Made by a program: the position numbers and the translations under genes
Notes under the pieces: model-generated
The model's database searches: none
The model's input: the letters and a program-made list of their open reading frames with translations, nothing else
Told to the model about the DNA's origin: nothing
In this document: positions 10,770-21,758 of the stretch, piece by piece
How positions within the stretch are numbered: position 1 is the stretch's first letter
How the letters are laid out: every line of letters starts with the position of its first letter
DNA from: Nephromyces sp. MM_2019
Taxonomy: Eukaryota; Apicomplexa; Aconoidasida; Nephromycida
DNA length: 29,119 bases
Direction: 5' to 3'
Assembly: GCA_015657535.1 (NCBI GenBank)
Contig: JADHZB010001472.1
Location: forward strand, 8,378 to 37,496

Positions 10770-11114
10770 CTAAAAAGGGAAATTCTTATGTTTCTGCTTC
10801 ATCTTAGCGGTTGCTATGCATTCTATCTACAAGAGTAACCGAAAAAACCTTGAACTCACAAAGTGCTTACAAAATTTGTAAATCAACTATTTAAAATGAA
10901 TACACAACTGGAATTCTCCAAATAAAGAGAGAGCTGCCTTGATGAGTGTGTAGAATCCTCCTTACTTAGAGCTTGCTTTTTAGTGGTGAAAAAACATTGA
11001 AAAGGCTCCGTGGAAAGATTAAGAGTGTGTGCGTATAGAGTGAATACTCATTTCACGCTTCCCTTTAGGAAAGGCAGTGTGTTTGCTTCAATGAAATAAA
11101 CCGAAAATTGTGGT

Positions 11115-11138
11115 AATATATATATATATATATATATT
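11115..11138. repeat. (TA)n microsatellite
   Basis: Uninterrupted TA dinucleotides between the epimerase upstream region and the 33-bp array. Confidence 0.9.
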
Positions 11139-11142
11139 GTGA

Positions 11143-11275
11143 TAATATGAAGCAGCATCATCTTCATCTACAAGTGACGTGTAGCTTGTACAGGAACATC
11201 ATCTTCAGCTAATGACGAAAAAGGCACACAATTGGTTGATGGCTTGCCCAGGAACATCATCTTCATCTAACCACC
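11143..11275. repeat. Direct repeats GGAACATCATCTTCA
   Basis: Three diverged copies of CAGGAACATCATCTTCAKCTAA-like sequence lie 41 and 58 bp apart. On the minus strand they read GAAGATGATGTTCCTG (EDDVP), but the spacing is not a multiple of three, so a single translated repeat is unlikely without splicing. Confidence 0.6.
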
Positions 11276-11462
11276 ACCAAAAAAACACTTTAACACAGAG
11301 CTGCCATCCAGAATCGAGTCAACATATATCTACCTGATTCTCTTCAAACAAGCAACCTCAAAGAAGTGTAGCTAGTTTTCCATCTAGAACCCACACAAAA
11401 CACATGAGCAGAATTTTATCAGAGCCTCAAAAAAAGAGGCAATCACCTCGGACCTGCTTACT

Positions 11463-11654
11463 TTACTTCGAAGAAGTAACGGGAGAAGAATTGTGTAAAT
11501 AAGCAGTGAAGCGGCTCTTCAAGCTTCTTACTTCAAGCAGAGTTGGGAAGTAGTGACTGGTGTTAATGCGTTTCTCAGTCTGAAGATTTAACGACTGCGA
11601 AGAAGCGCATATTGTGGAAGATGCAAGAAGAAAAAGAAACAAGTAAGCAATCAT
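11463..11654 (-). CDS. Candidate small secreted protein or first exon with signal peptide
   Basis: From ATG at 11654 the frame gives MIAYLFLFLLASSTICASSQ and 43 more residues to TAA. It has the shape of a signal peptide with a likely cleavage after ICA, followed by a polar tail. A strong internal donor (CTTGAA|GTAAGA) and another next to the stop suggest it may be an exon. A good terminal exon on the same strand is 10769-10669 (acceptor CTTTTTAG; PLYRIRLANDGIVFSQSSKL then WMKLFFEAH, TGA), but its phase 1 entry does not match these donors directly. Caveat: the 'signal peptide' is also a polypyrimidine tract ending in TTCGCAG, so it could be an intron end. Confidence 0.3.
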   Translation of the reverse strand: MIAYLFLFLLASSTICASSQSLNLQTEKRINTSHYFPTLLEVRSLKSRFTAYLHNSSPVTSSK

Positions 11655-11699
11655 TTTTAAAGTTGAAGACAACTACTTGTCCTGTAAGATGAGTAGGCG

Positions 11700-11830
11700 G
11701 TGTAAGGAATATCTAGGAAGGATGAGTCACTAGGATAAGGAATATCTAGCCGGCATGAGTTGATAGTGTAAGGAATATCTAACCAGCATGAGTCGCCAGT
11801 AAAGGGCATATCTAGGAAATCAGCAGACTG
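11700..11830. repeat. 33-bp tandem repeat, about 4 copies
   Basis: Units start at 11700, 11733, 11766 and 11799 with exact 33-bp spacing. The shared core is AAGGAATATCTAG followed by GCATGAGTCG. The fourth unit is diverged and truncated, and a partial unit precedes 11700. The array lies 45-175 bp upstream of the candidate signal-peptide gene, where a promoter would be. Confidence 0.85.
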
Positions 11831-12048
11831 AATTACAGGCTAAACGCAGCCTCAGTGCGTGCTGATGTTCTTGCAAAAGATCTAAAATAAAATCATTTTG
11901 CTATAAGGAGAGATTTTTTCTTTGGAAATTTGAGAACTTTTTATTCATAGGAAAAGCGTTATATACGAGCTATTTTTTTATATTATAGCAGGGAGGCAAG
12001 GAGAGCTAGATTTTGGGGAAAATGCTTCTATTTAAGATGACCTGAAAG

Positions 12049-13182
12049 AGTGGTTTCCTTGACTCTTCAACCGTAACTTCCGTTATCCTCGATATCAACT
12101 TTGTTGTACGTGTTGGAACTCAAAGAGCAAAATCTTTGTTGCTGTCATGCGCGATTTCGGTGATTTCTTGAAGCCGAATTCCCTTGTCAACATTGGCTTT
12201 GAAAAGCTAGCCGATCACGATTAACAGTAAAAATCGAATTCTACCGTCAACAGGCAACCCTGTGACAAGCGCAAGTCCTATATATCCCTTTTTTTTATGG
12301 TTGTAGACCAGGAAGCTAGGGGAGCTACGAAAGGAGAATCTAAGAGCAGAGCCTACCCGGGAGTTACATTGCCTTTTGCCTTCTCATAAAAAGCGGTCCA
12401 ACTCGGTGTGTAGAGTCAGCGATGATGCTCTTCGCGAAAGAGCCCTAAAAGCGGATTTTTTTGAGCGATTTTGCACTTTATACGTATTGCGACAAACTTA
12501 TATGCTTTACTCTTGCTATTGCGCTGATTTTCATCCTTTGTTTCAGGTGGGTGCTACAAGCAAACATTTCCAGAAACAGAGTTTCACTCCACAGAAGCAC
12601 ATTTTAGTATCTCTTAGCCCAACTTTGTAGATATGATTTGGGTAGTCTGAAAAGTTTCTAAGAAATCAAGGATATGCTATTTCTGGCGATTTCCTGCGTA
12701 CTCTAGGGCCTTGAAGTCAGTGCCAGTTTTTGGTGGTTCTTTTCTTTGAAATAAAAGTGCTGGAATATTAGTAACTCAATTAATGTCTTGTTCAGTTTTA
12801 GTTTTATGATAATTTTTAGAGTTTCCAGCGTTGTTGCATGAAGAGGCCGTAGCGCACTCGAGTAATAAGGCTAGCCTGGCTGGATTCTGTGAAGGTCCTG
12901 AAAATTTTGGCAGGTTTTTCAATTTTACATCTCTCATGCATATGCGACGATGATTTCATTGGGACTAAGTGTTTTTTCATACCAAAAAAGCAGTGGAAAG
13001 TGAGGCAACTTTGTAAGAAAGTATAATTTTCTCGCCTTCCTGTTTGTCAAGACCCAGTAAGGACTACGTGGCTGGGCATCATCCTATTCAGGTGCTCTAT
13101 ATATAACTCAGCTGTACCCAAAGTAAGCGGCAGCACAGTTTATCAGCTTAAACAAAAGGAGATTCGACTTCAAACGCATTAG
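12049..13182 (+). CDS. Unrecognised plus-strand gene, last four exons (5' end not found)
   Basis: Exons 12049-12159, 12307-12550, 12820-12894 and 13052-13182 join in consistent phase (0, 1, 1) to about 185 codons ending in TAG. Segments: SGFLDSSTVTSVILDINFVV; TRKLGELRKENLRAEPTREL followed by SDDALRERALKADFFERFCT; FPALLHEEAVAHSSNKASLA; PVRTTWLGIILFRCSIYNSA. Acceptors at exons 2-4 are good (GTTGTAG, TTTTTAG, TTGTCAAG). The first exon has a weak acceptor and no Met. The donor GTGATT of exon 1 also occurs in the epimerase gene. Exon 2 also ends plausibly at CAG|GTGGGT (12546), which would break the phase. A minus-strand frame with one TGA overlaps exon 1. No domain is recognised; the helical, charged exon 2 gives no functional clue. 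Confidence 0.4.
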
Positions 13183-13640
13183 TTTCTCCTTTATTAAGTA
13201 AGTGCTCCAATTTTCCCGTGCTGTTTATCACAAGTTTTCCTACCCTGTTGCATAAACCTCACCTTAACTATGAATACGAGAGAGTAATCTTAGAAAATCT
13301 ACAAAAAAAGTTCTTTGTAAGTATTTAACGGCTTGCTTGAAGCAATATAGAATTGAGTTTACAAAAGCTACTGAGTAACTGAACGAAGCCCGCCACTTGG
13401 AAAAAATTCGAACGTTCATGCCACAACGGAGATATGTGAAGCTAAGCAGATAAGTAGCGGAATTGTACCAGTGTGACGTTCGCAAATCGTATGAGAAATC
13501 TGGATGTTTCTTAGTTACACAGTGGAAGCCATATTTAAAAGCAGACTTCCGCATTTTCTTACGAGGAAATCATGATAACCTCTCTCATTTGCTGTGCTAT
13601 ATTACTGGCACCACTGTATTTTCTTCATTCTAAAAATATA
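13183..13640 (+). other. Possible exons or decayed coding sequence
   Basis: A plus frame reads PHLNYEYERVILENLQKKFF up to a GTAAGT donor at 13315. A second plus frame reads LNEARHLEKIRTFMPQRRYV, then AELYQCDVRKSYEKSG, then WKPYLKADFRIFLRGNHDN, but has two in-frame TAA codons. The minus strand has an uninterrupted 96-codon frame over 13264-13554, so neither strand can be preferred. Confidence 0.15.
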
Positions 13641-14975
13641 CTTCACTATTTCTATATCTTGTTCCTACTTTTTCAACATGACAGTTGAGAACATAATTAT
13701 AGTATGGCTTTTGGCGTTAATACTTTTAAAAATCGGCAACAGTACTAAGACTTGCAGAAAAGTCTAGATTCTAAATAGCTACTCGTCACATCACTTAATT
13801 GGGCCATTAGGGAGATTTCCAGCAGGAGTTTTTGTTACGTTGCTGTGGTCCGCCTCTTTACTGACACTAGCCTGTGTGAATTGATAAACACAGCTAGAAT
13901 GTTATAGAGCACTTGAGCTGTAGGTAACCGGTAGGTACTTATACCTTATGAGCACTGGAAACACTCCTGAAATTTATTTCGCTTCTGGGTTCTGGCTCTG
14001 CATTAATTTGGGGTTTTTCTTCCTGCTAAATTTTCGAAATAATATTTGTAAAGAACACAAATTGTTATTAAAAACAATTCAAGTGTCTACTTTGCTAGCA
14101 AGAGCATTAGCGAATCCTCCTAAAATTTTTGACATAGCAGGAATAGAGAGACCACGCTTTTTCATGTTTTGCGCCACGCCTGGAACTATAAATTTTCAGC
14201 ACTCCGTTAACTTATCCCTATCAGGCTAATGGCATTTTTCATTGTTATAAACTCTAATACCTTTAGATGATTTGAAGGTTGCCTCTTGCTGAAATCTTGG
14301 ATGGGTCTGCGAAAAAAATCTTAACTTTCCAGGCTTCCGTAAAAAAATCCGTTTTGTACTTCAGATACTAACCAGCAAAATATTTTCCTTCTGGGCAATA
14401 TCTGGGGATTCAAATTTTCCCGGATCCGGTAAAAGGCTTGAGATATCTTCTGAATGAAAAGGTCAAACATAATGCTTGAAAGGGCTGAATCGGATCATTA
14501 TATTTTACCCCAACCACGTGTACGCAGCAATTGGCGATAGTTCCATGAGTTGCCCCTTACCAATGGGATGAGAGAATGCGGTTCTGGATAGGTGTCGATC
14601 CCTTATCTCCCTAGCGGCCTTCTCAATTTCTGAAAGCCTTCGAAAAGCATTGATTCTGGGAACTCTTAATCTCTCATAGCCATGGTAATCCCATGACTAT
14701 TCATAGCAGCTTCAACCATTATGAATATAATGCTTTAGCCTCTGCTTCCAAAGGAATATTTCCTGCCCAGAGACCTTCCATCTGAATGTTCTCTAATAAA
14801 TATGAGGAGGTACACAAAACTTTGGCCACAGAATATAAAAGGTAAACCAGAATAAGCCAGTGTGGCAGGAGTTATCTGAGCATACTGTGATATACTTTCT
14901 GGGTACATAACTGGTATAGCTAGTTAATTACGGATGAAAAAATCATTCCTGTGAAGAAATGACTACAACAAAGAA
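13641..14975. other. No supported gene
   Basis: A/T-rich, repeat-poor sequence. Only short frames are present, including 13948-14229. Nothing recognised. Confidence 0.4.
13948..14229 (+). other. Open frame with hydrophobic segment, doubtful
   Basis: 93-codon frame with a strongly hydrophobic stretch (FWLCINLGFFFLLNF) near residues 16-30. Composition and position give no other support; no splice links found. Confidence 0.12.
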
Positions 14976-15266
14976 TTAATGTTTTGTACTGCTACGGAAA
15001 AATCGGTACCTAACAGGTACATGGCCAGACATGATGAAGCGAACCCTCGTATCTCTTGATGTTATGACAACAACCCAAATCCTCTGTACGTAGTACCTTC
15101 GCATTGGCATAAGCTGTAGATCAACTTCTGGAACTACCTGAGGTATTAACTTGCTGGTCTGCTCAGCTGCGTGAGGAAAAATAACTTTTTGAGTGTGTAA
15201 AAGCACAAAATCCAGGGCCAGGATTAGCGGTAGGGAAAGAATGAACCGAAACTTTCGTTTCACCAT
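14976..15266 (-). CDS. Candidate small secreted or membrane-anchored protein
   Basis: 96-residue frame from ATG: basic start MVKRKF, hydrophobic core FILSLPLILALDFVLL, then a polar, basic C-terminal region (MRRYYVQRIWVVVITSRDTR). It looks like a signal peptide or anchor. A GTACTA donor inside the frame could truncate it to an exon. No homology recognised. Confidence 0.25.
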   Translation of the reverse strand: MVKRKFRFILSLPLILALDFVLLHTQKVIFPHAAEQTSKLIPQVVPEVDLQLMPMRRYYVQRIWVVVITSRDTRVRFIMSGHVPVRYRFFRSSTKH

Positions 15267-15508
15267 TTTCGACGAATACGTATTTTTTCTATTCTTTCTT
15301 CCGGCTTATATTTTTTTACAACTAATGCCTTGTGGTAAACGATACCTCTGTGCAGCAGTGCTACGATCTGTATTACTCCTTAATTTGATAACTGCCCGTA
15401 AGTTACAATGTATTAGCAGTTTTGTGAAGCTCGGTATTCATGCTCCTAATATACTATTTAACTCTATTTGCTAGTATGTGAAGTACAACCCCTAGTAAAA
15501 TTTTATCT

Positions 15509-15694
15509 TCAGCGTACTTTTCTTAAATTGCAGTCTAAAAACCGGAAATTTTTGCCGCCATGTCTCAAGCTTGGCTGAGCGTATGTACACTGCACGTCAA
15601 CAAACGTGGTGGCTGGTCCTGATAATCTGATAGTTTCTTCCGCTCTAGCGAATTGAAAAACTGACGAAATAATGTTTTTGAGCCTTAAATCCAT
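15509..15694 (-). CDS. Possible exon, unrecognised
   Basis: 61-codon frame (FQFARAEETIRLSGPATTFV, then DVQCTYAQPSLRHGGKNFRF) upstream of, and on the same strand as, the candidate secreted ORF. A CTYA motif here matches the repeated CTYT words of the first 5.4 kb. Confidence 0.2.
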   Translation of the reverse strand: MDLRLKNIISSVFQFARAEETIRLSGPATTFVDVQCTYAQPSLRHGGKNFRFLDCNLRKVR

Positions 15695-15755
15695 TTAAAC
15701 TTTAATGATATTCGTAAGTAATTGCTGGCACATAAAAATAAACGTCACATTACCG

Positions 15756-15774
15756 ACCGAGAGAATCTCTCGGT
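15756..15774. other. Perfect 8-bp hairpin
   Basis: ACCGAGAG-AAT-CTCTCGGT, an isolated perfect stem with a 3-nt loop. There is no T run, so it is not a bacterial-type terminator. Role unknown. Confidence 0.6.
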
Positions 15775-17028
15775 GAAGCTTGAAAAGTTGCATCGATTTC
15801 CGTATCGAGGAAACACGAATTGAGCAATATAACGCGGTATTAGCGGTAACGTAAATCTTCACCGGGAAATGCGCTGAAGTCGCTGCAATTAGTATGTTTC
15901 AACAGGAATGAGCAGCGAAAGAACAGCTGAGGGTGGGGCAATGTTCACTCTATGTGGTTTCTCCTTTTAAGATATATTGCTCCTAAAATATTTTTTTTAC
16001 GTATAGGACTTGCCGTGACGTTGGTCATTTAATTATGCATAGAGATGAAACTTATGAATTGCTTGGCACTAGAAGCTTCTAGAGTTGATGGAAGGAATTG
16101 TACCAATTCATCCACGCTATTAGCAATATTGCATACTAAGTGATTTCAGATAGAAACAGTGCGGGGGTACCTCTCGATGAGGTGAAAGGCTAGGCAGAAA
16201 TGCTTTGTATATAATGTCATAAAGTGAATAAACTAATATGGCGTAGTAGTGGAATACTCTTAATAAGGTTTTGTAGCCATTGCATTGATGATTTCAAGAG
16301 TAATACAATATTCAGCATTACTGAGATGGGGTTCATCATTTCATTGTCTCTGAACTTAGAAGCAGTTATCGTTTCATTACGCTATTCCAAATTTGTGCTG
16401 GGATCTCGCTACCATCGAAATTCAGAGCAATAGCGATCAAGTCGTCTTGATATCTAGACCCCTGGATCCGCTTCCTTGATACCTTGGTTTTGTAGTGACA
16501 AGAAGGCTTATCAAGGTATTCTCACAAGATTAGTCGTTAAGCTTTAAGTAGTTAGAAAGAAGATTATCGCAAGATTTCATGAGTGAAATTCATGTAATAT
16601 TGAAGCTTGCTAAAACAATCCAGGCAATTTTGGTGGGATATCGCTTCTTTGCTCCCGAGAAAGGGTGGATATGGTATGCTAAGATGGTTCCCCAAAAAAA
16701 GCACTAAAATGGTATATAAAAACGAGTGATGACGAAGCATCACTAATATTGTCTTTTCGATGAGCTAGGCACCAATACATCTACCTGCTGAAAGCATAAT
16801 GTTATAACAAGAGATAATTTCGGCATGACTCAGTCAAAACTGGGAGCCGGGGAGCATGTGCATGAAATGTTGTACTATGTAGACTGTGTTGACAACATAA
16901 AGACTCAAATGTCACAATAAACACGCTGCTACTCATTCGTTAGACCAAGGAGTTATCAATATTATAAACTAGCATGATGACCTTTACCCTACTGCAACCT
17001 GCCAAAGTTTCTTATATAATGATGAATA
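15775..17028. other. No supported gene
   Basis: Only a weak 69-codon plus frame (16224-16433). No repeats or domains recognised. It is the 3' flank of the minus-strand gene block. Confidence 0.4.
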
Positions 17029-17620
17029 TTACAGGGCCAATCCATCGTCCATCTTGAACTCCGTAAGGGCGTCGGCACCAAAACGCGGTGAGGAACTTGC
17101 AGCTTCTCTTTTCGCCTTAGGATATATTACTCCTCGTACTGAATAAGGAAGCTGGGGTAGCGATACTGCGGGGACTTCCTTAGACAGTGGGGAACCTCCC
17201 TCTTGTGGAATCTCCGAATGACTCAAATACCCATTCCGCAATTTAGTCCCCCTTGAATTTGCTGAATCATGAAGATTATGTATCTATCATTTCACTTGTA
17301 AGCCAGGAAGTGACTTTATAACTTTTCTTGTACTTACCCGGTCCAATATGCGCGGGACTCTCATCGTCTTCGTATCCAACATATCCTGCAGCATGATTTT
17401 TTGAGGAAAAGCTATTTATGGTGCACTACAGACCTACCTTCCAGCGACTTATTAGAACTTACCAAGGGAACTCTCAGGAAGATACTCAGCAAAGGGCTTA
17501 TGGCCTGCTGGCTTTTTTCCACTTTTGTGGATGGTTTGCTTAGCAGCCTTGCCTGACTTAGGTGTATTTTCCGCTTTTGATGGTGCAAGTTTTGCATCGT
17601 AACCTTCTATTACATGCCGT
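17029..17620 (-). CDS. Three linked 3'-terminal exons of an unrecognised basic/proline-containing protein
   Basis: Exons 17620-17463, 17385-17338 and 17261-17029 join in phase (1 and 1) with strong donors CTTG|GTAAGTT and CCGG|GTAAGTA and acceptors CTCTCAG, CTGCAG and ATTCAG. They encode about 146 residues to a TAA stop. The first begins RHVIEGYDAKLAPSKAEN and is rich in Lys/Ala/Gly; the second reads YVGYEDDESPAHIGP; the last contains GYLSHSEIPQEGG, YSVRGVIYPKAKRE and DALTEFKMDDGLAL. No family is recognised. The block lies about 300 nt downstream of the p25-alpha-like exons on the same strand. It may be the C-terminus of that gene or a separate gene. A possible exon at about 17747-17674 (FYEDNRIIDEFH) lies in between but does not join it in phase. 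Confidence 0.5.
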
Positions 17621-17915
17621 CTGAGAGAGAAAAACACTATGAAATTTGATGATAACACCACTGACTATGAGAAAAATACCGTGAAATTCATCGATGATAC
17701 GATTATCCTCGTAAAAAAATCGTAAAGTCGTCTTGCTCAAGAAAAATAACCCATGGATAGGACAAAGCATTTCTTTCATGGCCACTGCTTAATCTAAATT
17801 ATGAAGATACAGAAGGCACCCTCGATGAGGGCTACTATTTTAGTATTCCATAGTGCTTCTCTGTAAACTAGGATGCATTGATAATGTTTTAATAACATAG
17901 CTCAGCTAGAATTTA

Positions 17916-20900
17916 TCAGACCAAAGGTAGCAGGTGCACAGACGAACGATTGAGAGAGCCAAAAGTTATGGCTGTATCGTGTCTAAGGCTTATCTCATTT
18001 TGGGTTTTATTTTTGGTTTGAGAGACATACTGAAAAAAGAAGTAGAAAACTAGCAAGACATCTCCAATTTTTACCGTATGGTGAGGTGGAATGCCTCCTG
18101 GATGCTTAATAGCGGATAAATCCTTTTGGAAGCCTCTTCCAGTATCTATTAACATATATTTAGTGCACTCGCGCTTAAATTTAGAAGTTTTAATTTTCTT
18201 CTGGGTGGAAACTGAGCCTCTTACTATACGGTAATCTGTAACAAAATTTTTACTCAAATAGGTGCTATTTCAGCTCACCCTCACGAATTGCTCAAACGAT
18301 ATAGTGCTCTCTGCTGAAGCATCATGTTGGTACTGCTGGGCAAGGGTATTATCCGCTTTCTGCTGATTTTCAGTTCTTTCTTCGAGATGTTTCTCATCTT
18401 TCAATCCTTTCCCAGTTGTAACTAATCACAGTAATAATGCATGAATCCGCCATGGTAATGCTACTGCACAGGAATGAAGTTCCATATCCTGATTTAATGG
18501 GAACCTAAAATAGAGGTTTACTTACTTTTACGATATATTAGCTCTGCATCCTCAGCTGAAATTCCGTTGCAACCGCTGGTAGTATAATATTTCATCATCT
18601 TTGAGTGGGCAAAAACATAGGCGCACTCACGCTCTGTCATTAGGCCCCTGAGAAAAATATACTGATGAGGTTTTTACAGAAGCTGGAATCATATATGCAT
18701 AATATAGAACAACCCCTGCGAATTTTGTACCTCTGCGTATCCTTTATCTCTGACATGAATATTTCATGCAGTCGGTCTTCTTCTCCGACTTCGAAAGTGA
18801 ACGTAATCTCTTGTATTTCTGAGAACAATTTTTGTAGTTTTAAACAGATACTTGAGGCTCCTAAATGGGGAAGGAGCTTTTTTTGTAAAAAGTTTAATTA
18901 TCGGCAATTATTGTGAGGCCGGAATTCGCACATTACCACTTGAGGCTTTCAATAACTTATCGTTTTTATTCCTAATGTGTTGAGTTATAACGAAATCAAC
19001 AAGGATAAGCTTTATTGCCGTTAGCCGAGTACGTCATCACGACTTTTTCTAAATTGGTGGCAATGGCAAACACTAACTTGGAGGTGGCTCCCCTTCTTTT
19101 TTATCCACCGAGTCGGTAGCCACAGGCTCTTTGGCGACTTTTGTAGTGCTCTCTTCCATGGGTTTCTGCTCTGCGGACGATTTCTCAGTTTTTTTTTCGT
19201 CAGAGCTTATCAGTGATTTCTCGCCCCCCTTGGGTAAAACTGTTTTTTGCTCGTTGAGGCCCTTGGCTTCCTCATCTACCTTTTTCTCACTGAATTCCTT
19301 TTCTTTCTCATCTTTCCCGCTCCCCTCGTGCTTTTTATCTTCATCCTTCTTGATGGCAGATTCTCCTTTTTCAGCTACGCCGTCTCTCTTAGCTTTCGTG
19401 TCTGCTGAATCTTTTGTGTCTGCTGAATCTTTCGTGTCTGCTGAATCTTTTGTGTCTGCTGAACCATCTTTCATATGCTCCATTTCTGCTTTAGCATTGG
19501 GTACTTTAGAAAGTGCTGAAGACTCAGATATTTTCGTAGACGATTTAGTCGCTTGTTTCAAATCAGGACCTAAGGTTTTCAACGCAGGCTCCTTTTTTAC
19601 TACCTTAGCAGGAGGTAACTTAGCGGGTAGATTTTTGGGTACAAGTTTTTTAACTAGCGGAGGCTTGGGTAGGGGAATTTTTGGGGTCTTGCTGAGTGGA
19701 GTAGCTGTACCGCTTTCCTTGGGACTTTCCGTCTGTGTAGTGTCGTCGTTCGTGGCAGGAGGGATGGTGGCGGAGCATGCTTCTTTAGTCTCTGGCTGAG
19801 CCATCGTACCTTGTTCTGCTTGAGGAACACTGCAGGAAGTTGCTGCATCCTGAAGATTTATTTCAGGTGTACCGACTTGGGCGTTACAAGTTTCTGCTGA
19901 AACTTGCGTGGCACAGTTGTCCATCATAGTCACCACCGCTACACGTTGCTGACTAGCATGAAATAGTAACTGTACTGTTAAGTTTATCTGAAATTGAAGT
20001 CCAAAAGTTTGGTAGTAGTCAAGATACAATGCCATCTGTATTCTAAGTTCAATATTTGGAAGCACGCAAAAGAAGTACTCACTAAGCTATTCATAAGATA
20101 TTTCTGCATTTGGCGATCACTTGGATATCTTTGCGCTTACCGCCTCTTCTTCGTTGAGACTGCAGCTCCTGAAGATACACTTTGCTAACCTATGCACTAT
20201 CTGAGAAAATCCTGAGTAATCTGATAGAGCGCAAAGATGTGATTTTAGGTAAGCAACGGCATTATCCGCTTGATGTTGATACTCTTACAGTTTTCTAACA
20301 GTAAATTCTTTCCGAGAAGCCACACACCCTTGCAGATTTTATGGACCCTAGCCTTGCTTGCGTGAATATTCCAGGAGCGCACTTATGTGCCCGCTATTAT
20401 AAATAGCTAAAGATTATCTTGAACTAATCAGATATGATACTGAGCAAAAATATTTGTAATTGCTTGGTGTCCTCTATTAATATCCTTTATGGGGTATATA
20501 TAGTTCGCCTCACCTGTCCCTTTTCCTGGAGGCCTCTCTTTTGGGTAGAAAATGTGAGTGTACACGCTCCTTCTTTTTATGGCACTCGCAATTTTTGAGT
20601 CTATGCACTGCAAATAGGAAGCCCAGAAATATAATATAGCTCTCGATACCCTTAAGAAATCAAATTGAAAGACCAGTTACCACAATTTCACTTTTGAGCT
20701 TTTAATGATTTTAGGTAATATGCGCCTAGTCATATTGAAGCTAGGTCAGCTTGCCACACTTGAAGATGAGTTCAGATGTTTTCAAATAACATGAAATTCA
20801 CCTACCACTTTTACTGTTCTGTTTAAGAAAATTTACGTTCAAATGATGCAATTAATATATGGGGGCACCCTGAGAGGTAAAAAGTATTAAATGCGAGACG

Positions 20901-21582
20901 TGGAACATTGAAAATTTGCACAAGCTAAAAGTTTTTAGCGGTAAAAAGAACTGTTTCCGCAATATACTAAATAATAGGCCCTTACAAGAGGTCAACCTTA
21001 TAAGACCAGATACGTATTATTACATGAAAGCTAGTTTTTTTGTATTTTCTAAAATGAACGCGAGTAAATCTCCCATTTTTTCGAAGTTGCATAGAAGCGT
21101 GGTCAATGGCATAGCATGATAATAACACTATGATTTCTCTTACTTATAGCTACATAACAGCATAGTAGGTGATATGCTATTATCTTCTCAATTGCCATAG
21201 CCTGCGTACCACTTAGCACCAAGAAGAAAAACGTTACCTTCCACTTTCATCGCATTAAATTGCACACTATCGTACTTGTGGTTTATGATAGAATACATCA
21301 TAGACTGCCACTTTGCTATCTAAGAATAATTTACCATCTGCATAAAATCCTCGAAGGACATACTTCCCCTCTTAGAATACTGGTTGAAGGTACGCTGGAG
21401 ACATTCATTAATATGCGGAGGAATGTAAATTAGGCTGGATGGAGTTGCGTCATCACTCTTTAATAGTTGAATCCTATCGTAGGCACGGCTTCTGTTTATG
21501 AACCGACTGGCTAAAGGGCAGTCTGCCCAGCCACCTTTTTTCACAACCCTGGGGCTCATACCTAGCTCTCTACAGCTAGCTG
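17916..21582 (-). CDS. Multi-exon gene with EF-hand / p25-alpha (TPPP)-like segments and a Lys/Glu/Pro-rich central exon (partial model)
   Basis: Phase-linked exons: 20607-20514, 20220-20141, 20035-19078, 18818-18731, 18647-18526, 18421-18279. Further exons probably of the same gene: 21582-21335 and 21319-21238 upstream, 18235-18075 and 18029-17916 (TGA) downstream. Donors include GTGAGG, GTAAGC, GTTAGT and GTAAGT; acceptors end in CAG/TAG. The segments DYSGFSQIVHRLAKCIF, SLNEEEAMALYLDYY and LQRTFNQYSKRGSMSFEDF look EF-hand-like. MTERECAYVFAHSKMM, ISAEDAELIYRKI and STISFEQFVR match the order of a p25-alpha domain, with a charged insertion before the last motif. TPPP/p25-alpha proteins bind microtubules and occur in flagellate and apical-complex lineages, so a cytoskeletal role is inferred. 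The long exon (about 319 codons) is low-complexity, rich in Lys, Glu, Pro and Thr, and holds SADTKD repeats. Unless its GTTAGT donor is used, it ends in PPPS and TAG at 19073. Unresolved: the start lies above 21.6 kb; phase fails between 21238 and 20607 and between 18279 and 18235. Confidence 0.55.
19401..19463 (-). repeat. 18-bp coding tandem repeat (SADTKD units)
   Basis: Three near-identical 18-bp units plus a diverged fourth on the minus strand encode (S)ADTKD within the Lys/Glu-rich exon. Single T/C differences between units are synonymous, which fits recent slippage inside a translated frame. Confidence 0.85.
20916..21119 (+). other. Plus-strand open frame with similarity to 24.3 kb
   Basis: 67-codon frame containing KKNCFRNILNNRPLQEVNL, related to KNNSFGHLYARPLPEVNF at 24.3 kb with one in-frame codon indel. 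It lies opposite a gap between exons of the minus-strand gene. It may be a duplicated exon or a repeat remnant. Confidence 0.25.
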
Positions 21583-21758
21583 CTGTAATAAGCGTGTTGT
21601 AAGTGCGATATTTACACAATCGAGCATTATCAAACGAGAAGTTAGAGCTACAGCATACTTAGTAAATTAATTCGTAAAAAAGCAAAGAGTTAAGGATGGC
21701 CACTCGCTAAATACTGAGCCATTCACCGCCCTGCAGGTGCAGTTTTGGACTTTCTGTA

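Noticed and set aside
19131..19799. 222-codon plus-strand Ser/Phe-rich frame
   Set aside because: Antisense of the Lys/Glu/Pro-rich exon. Its composition follows from reverse-complementing AAA/GAA/TCA codons.
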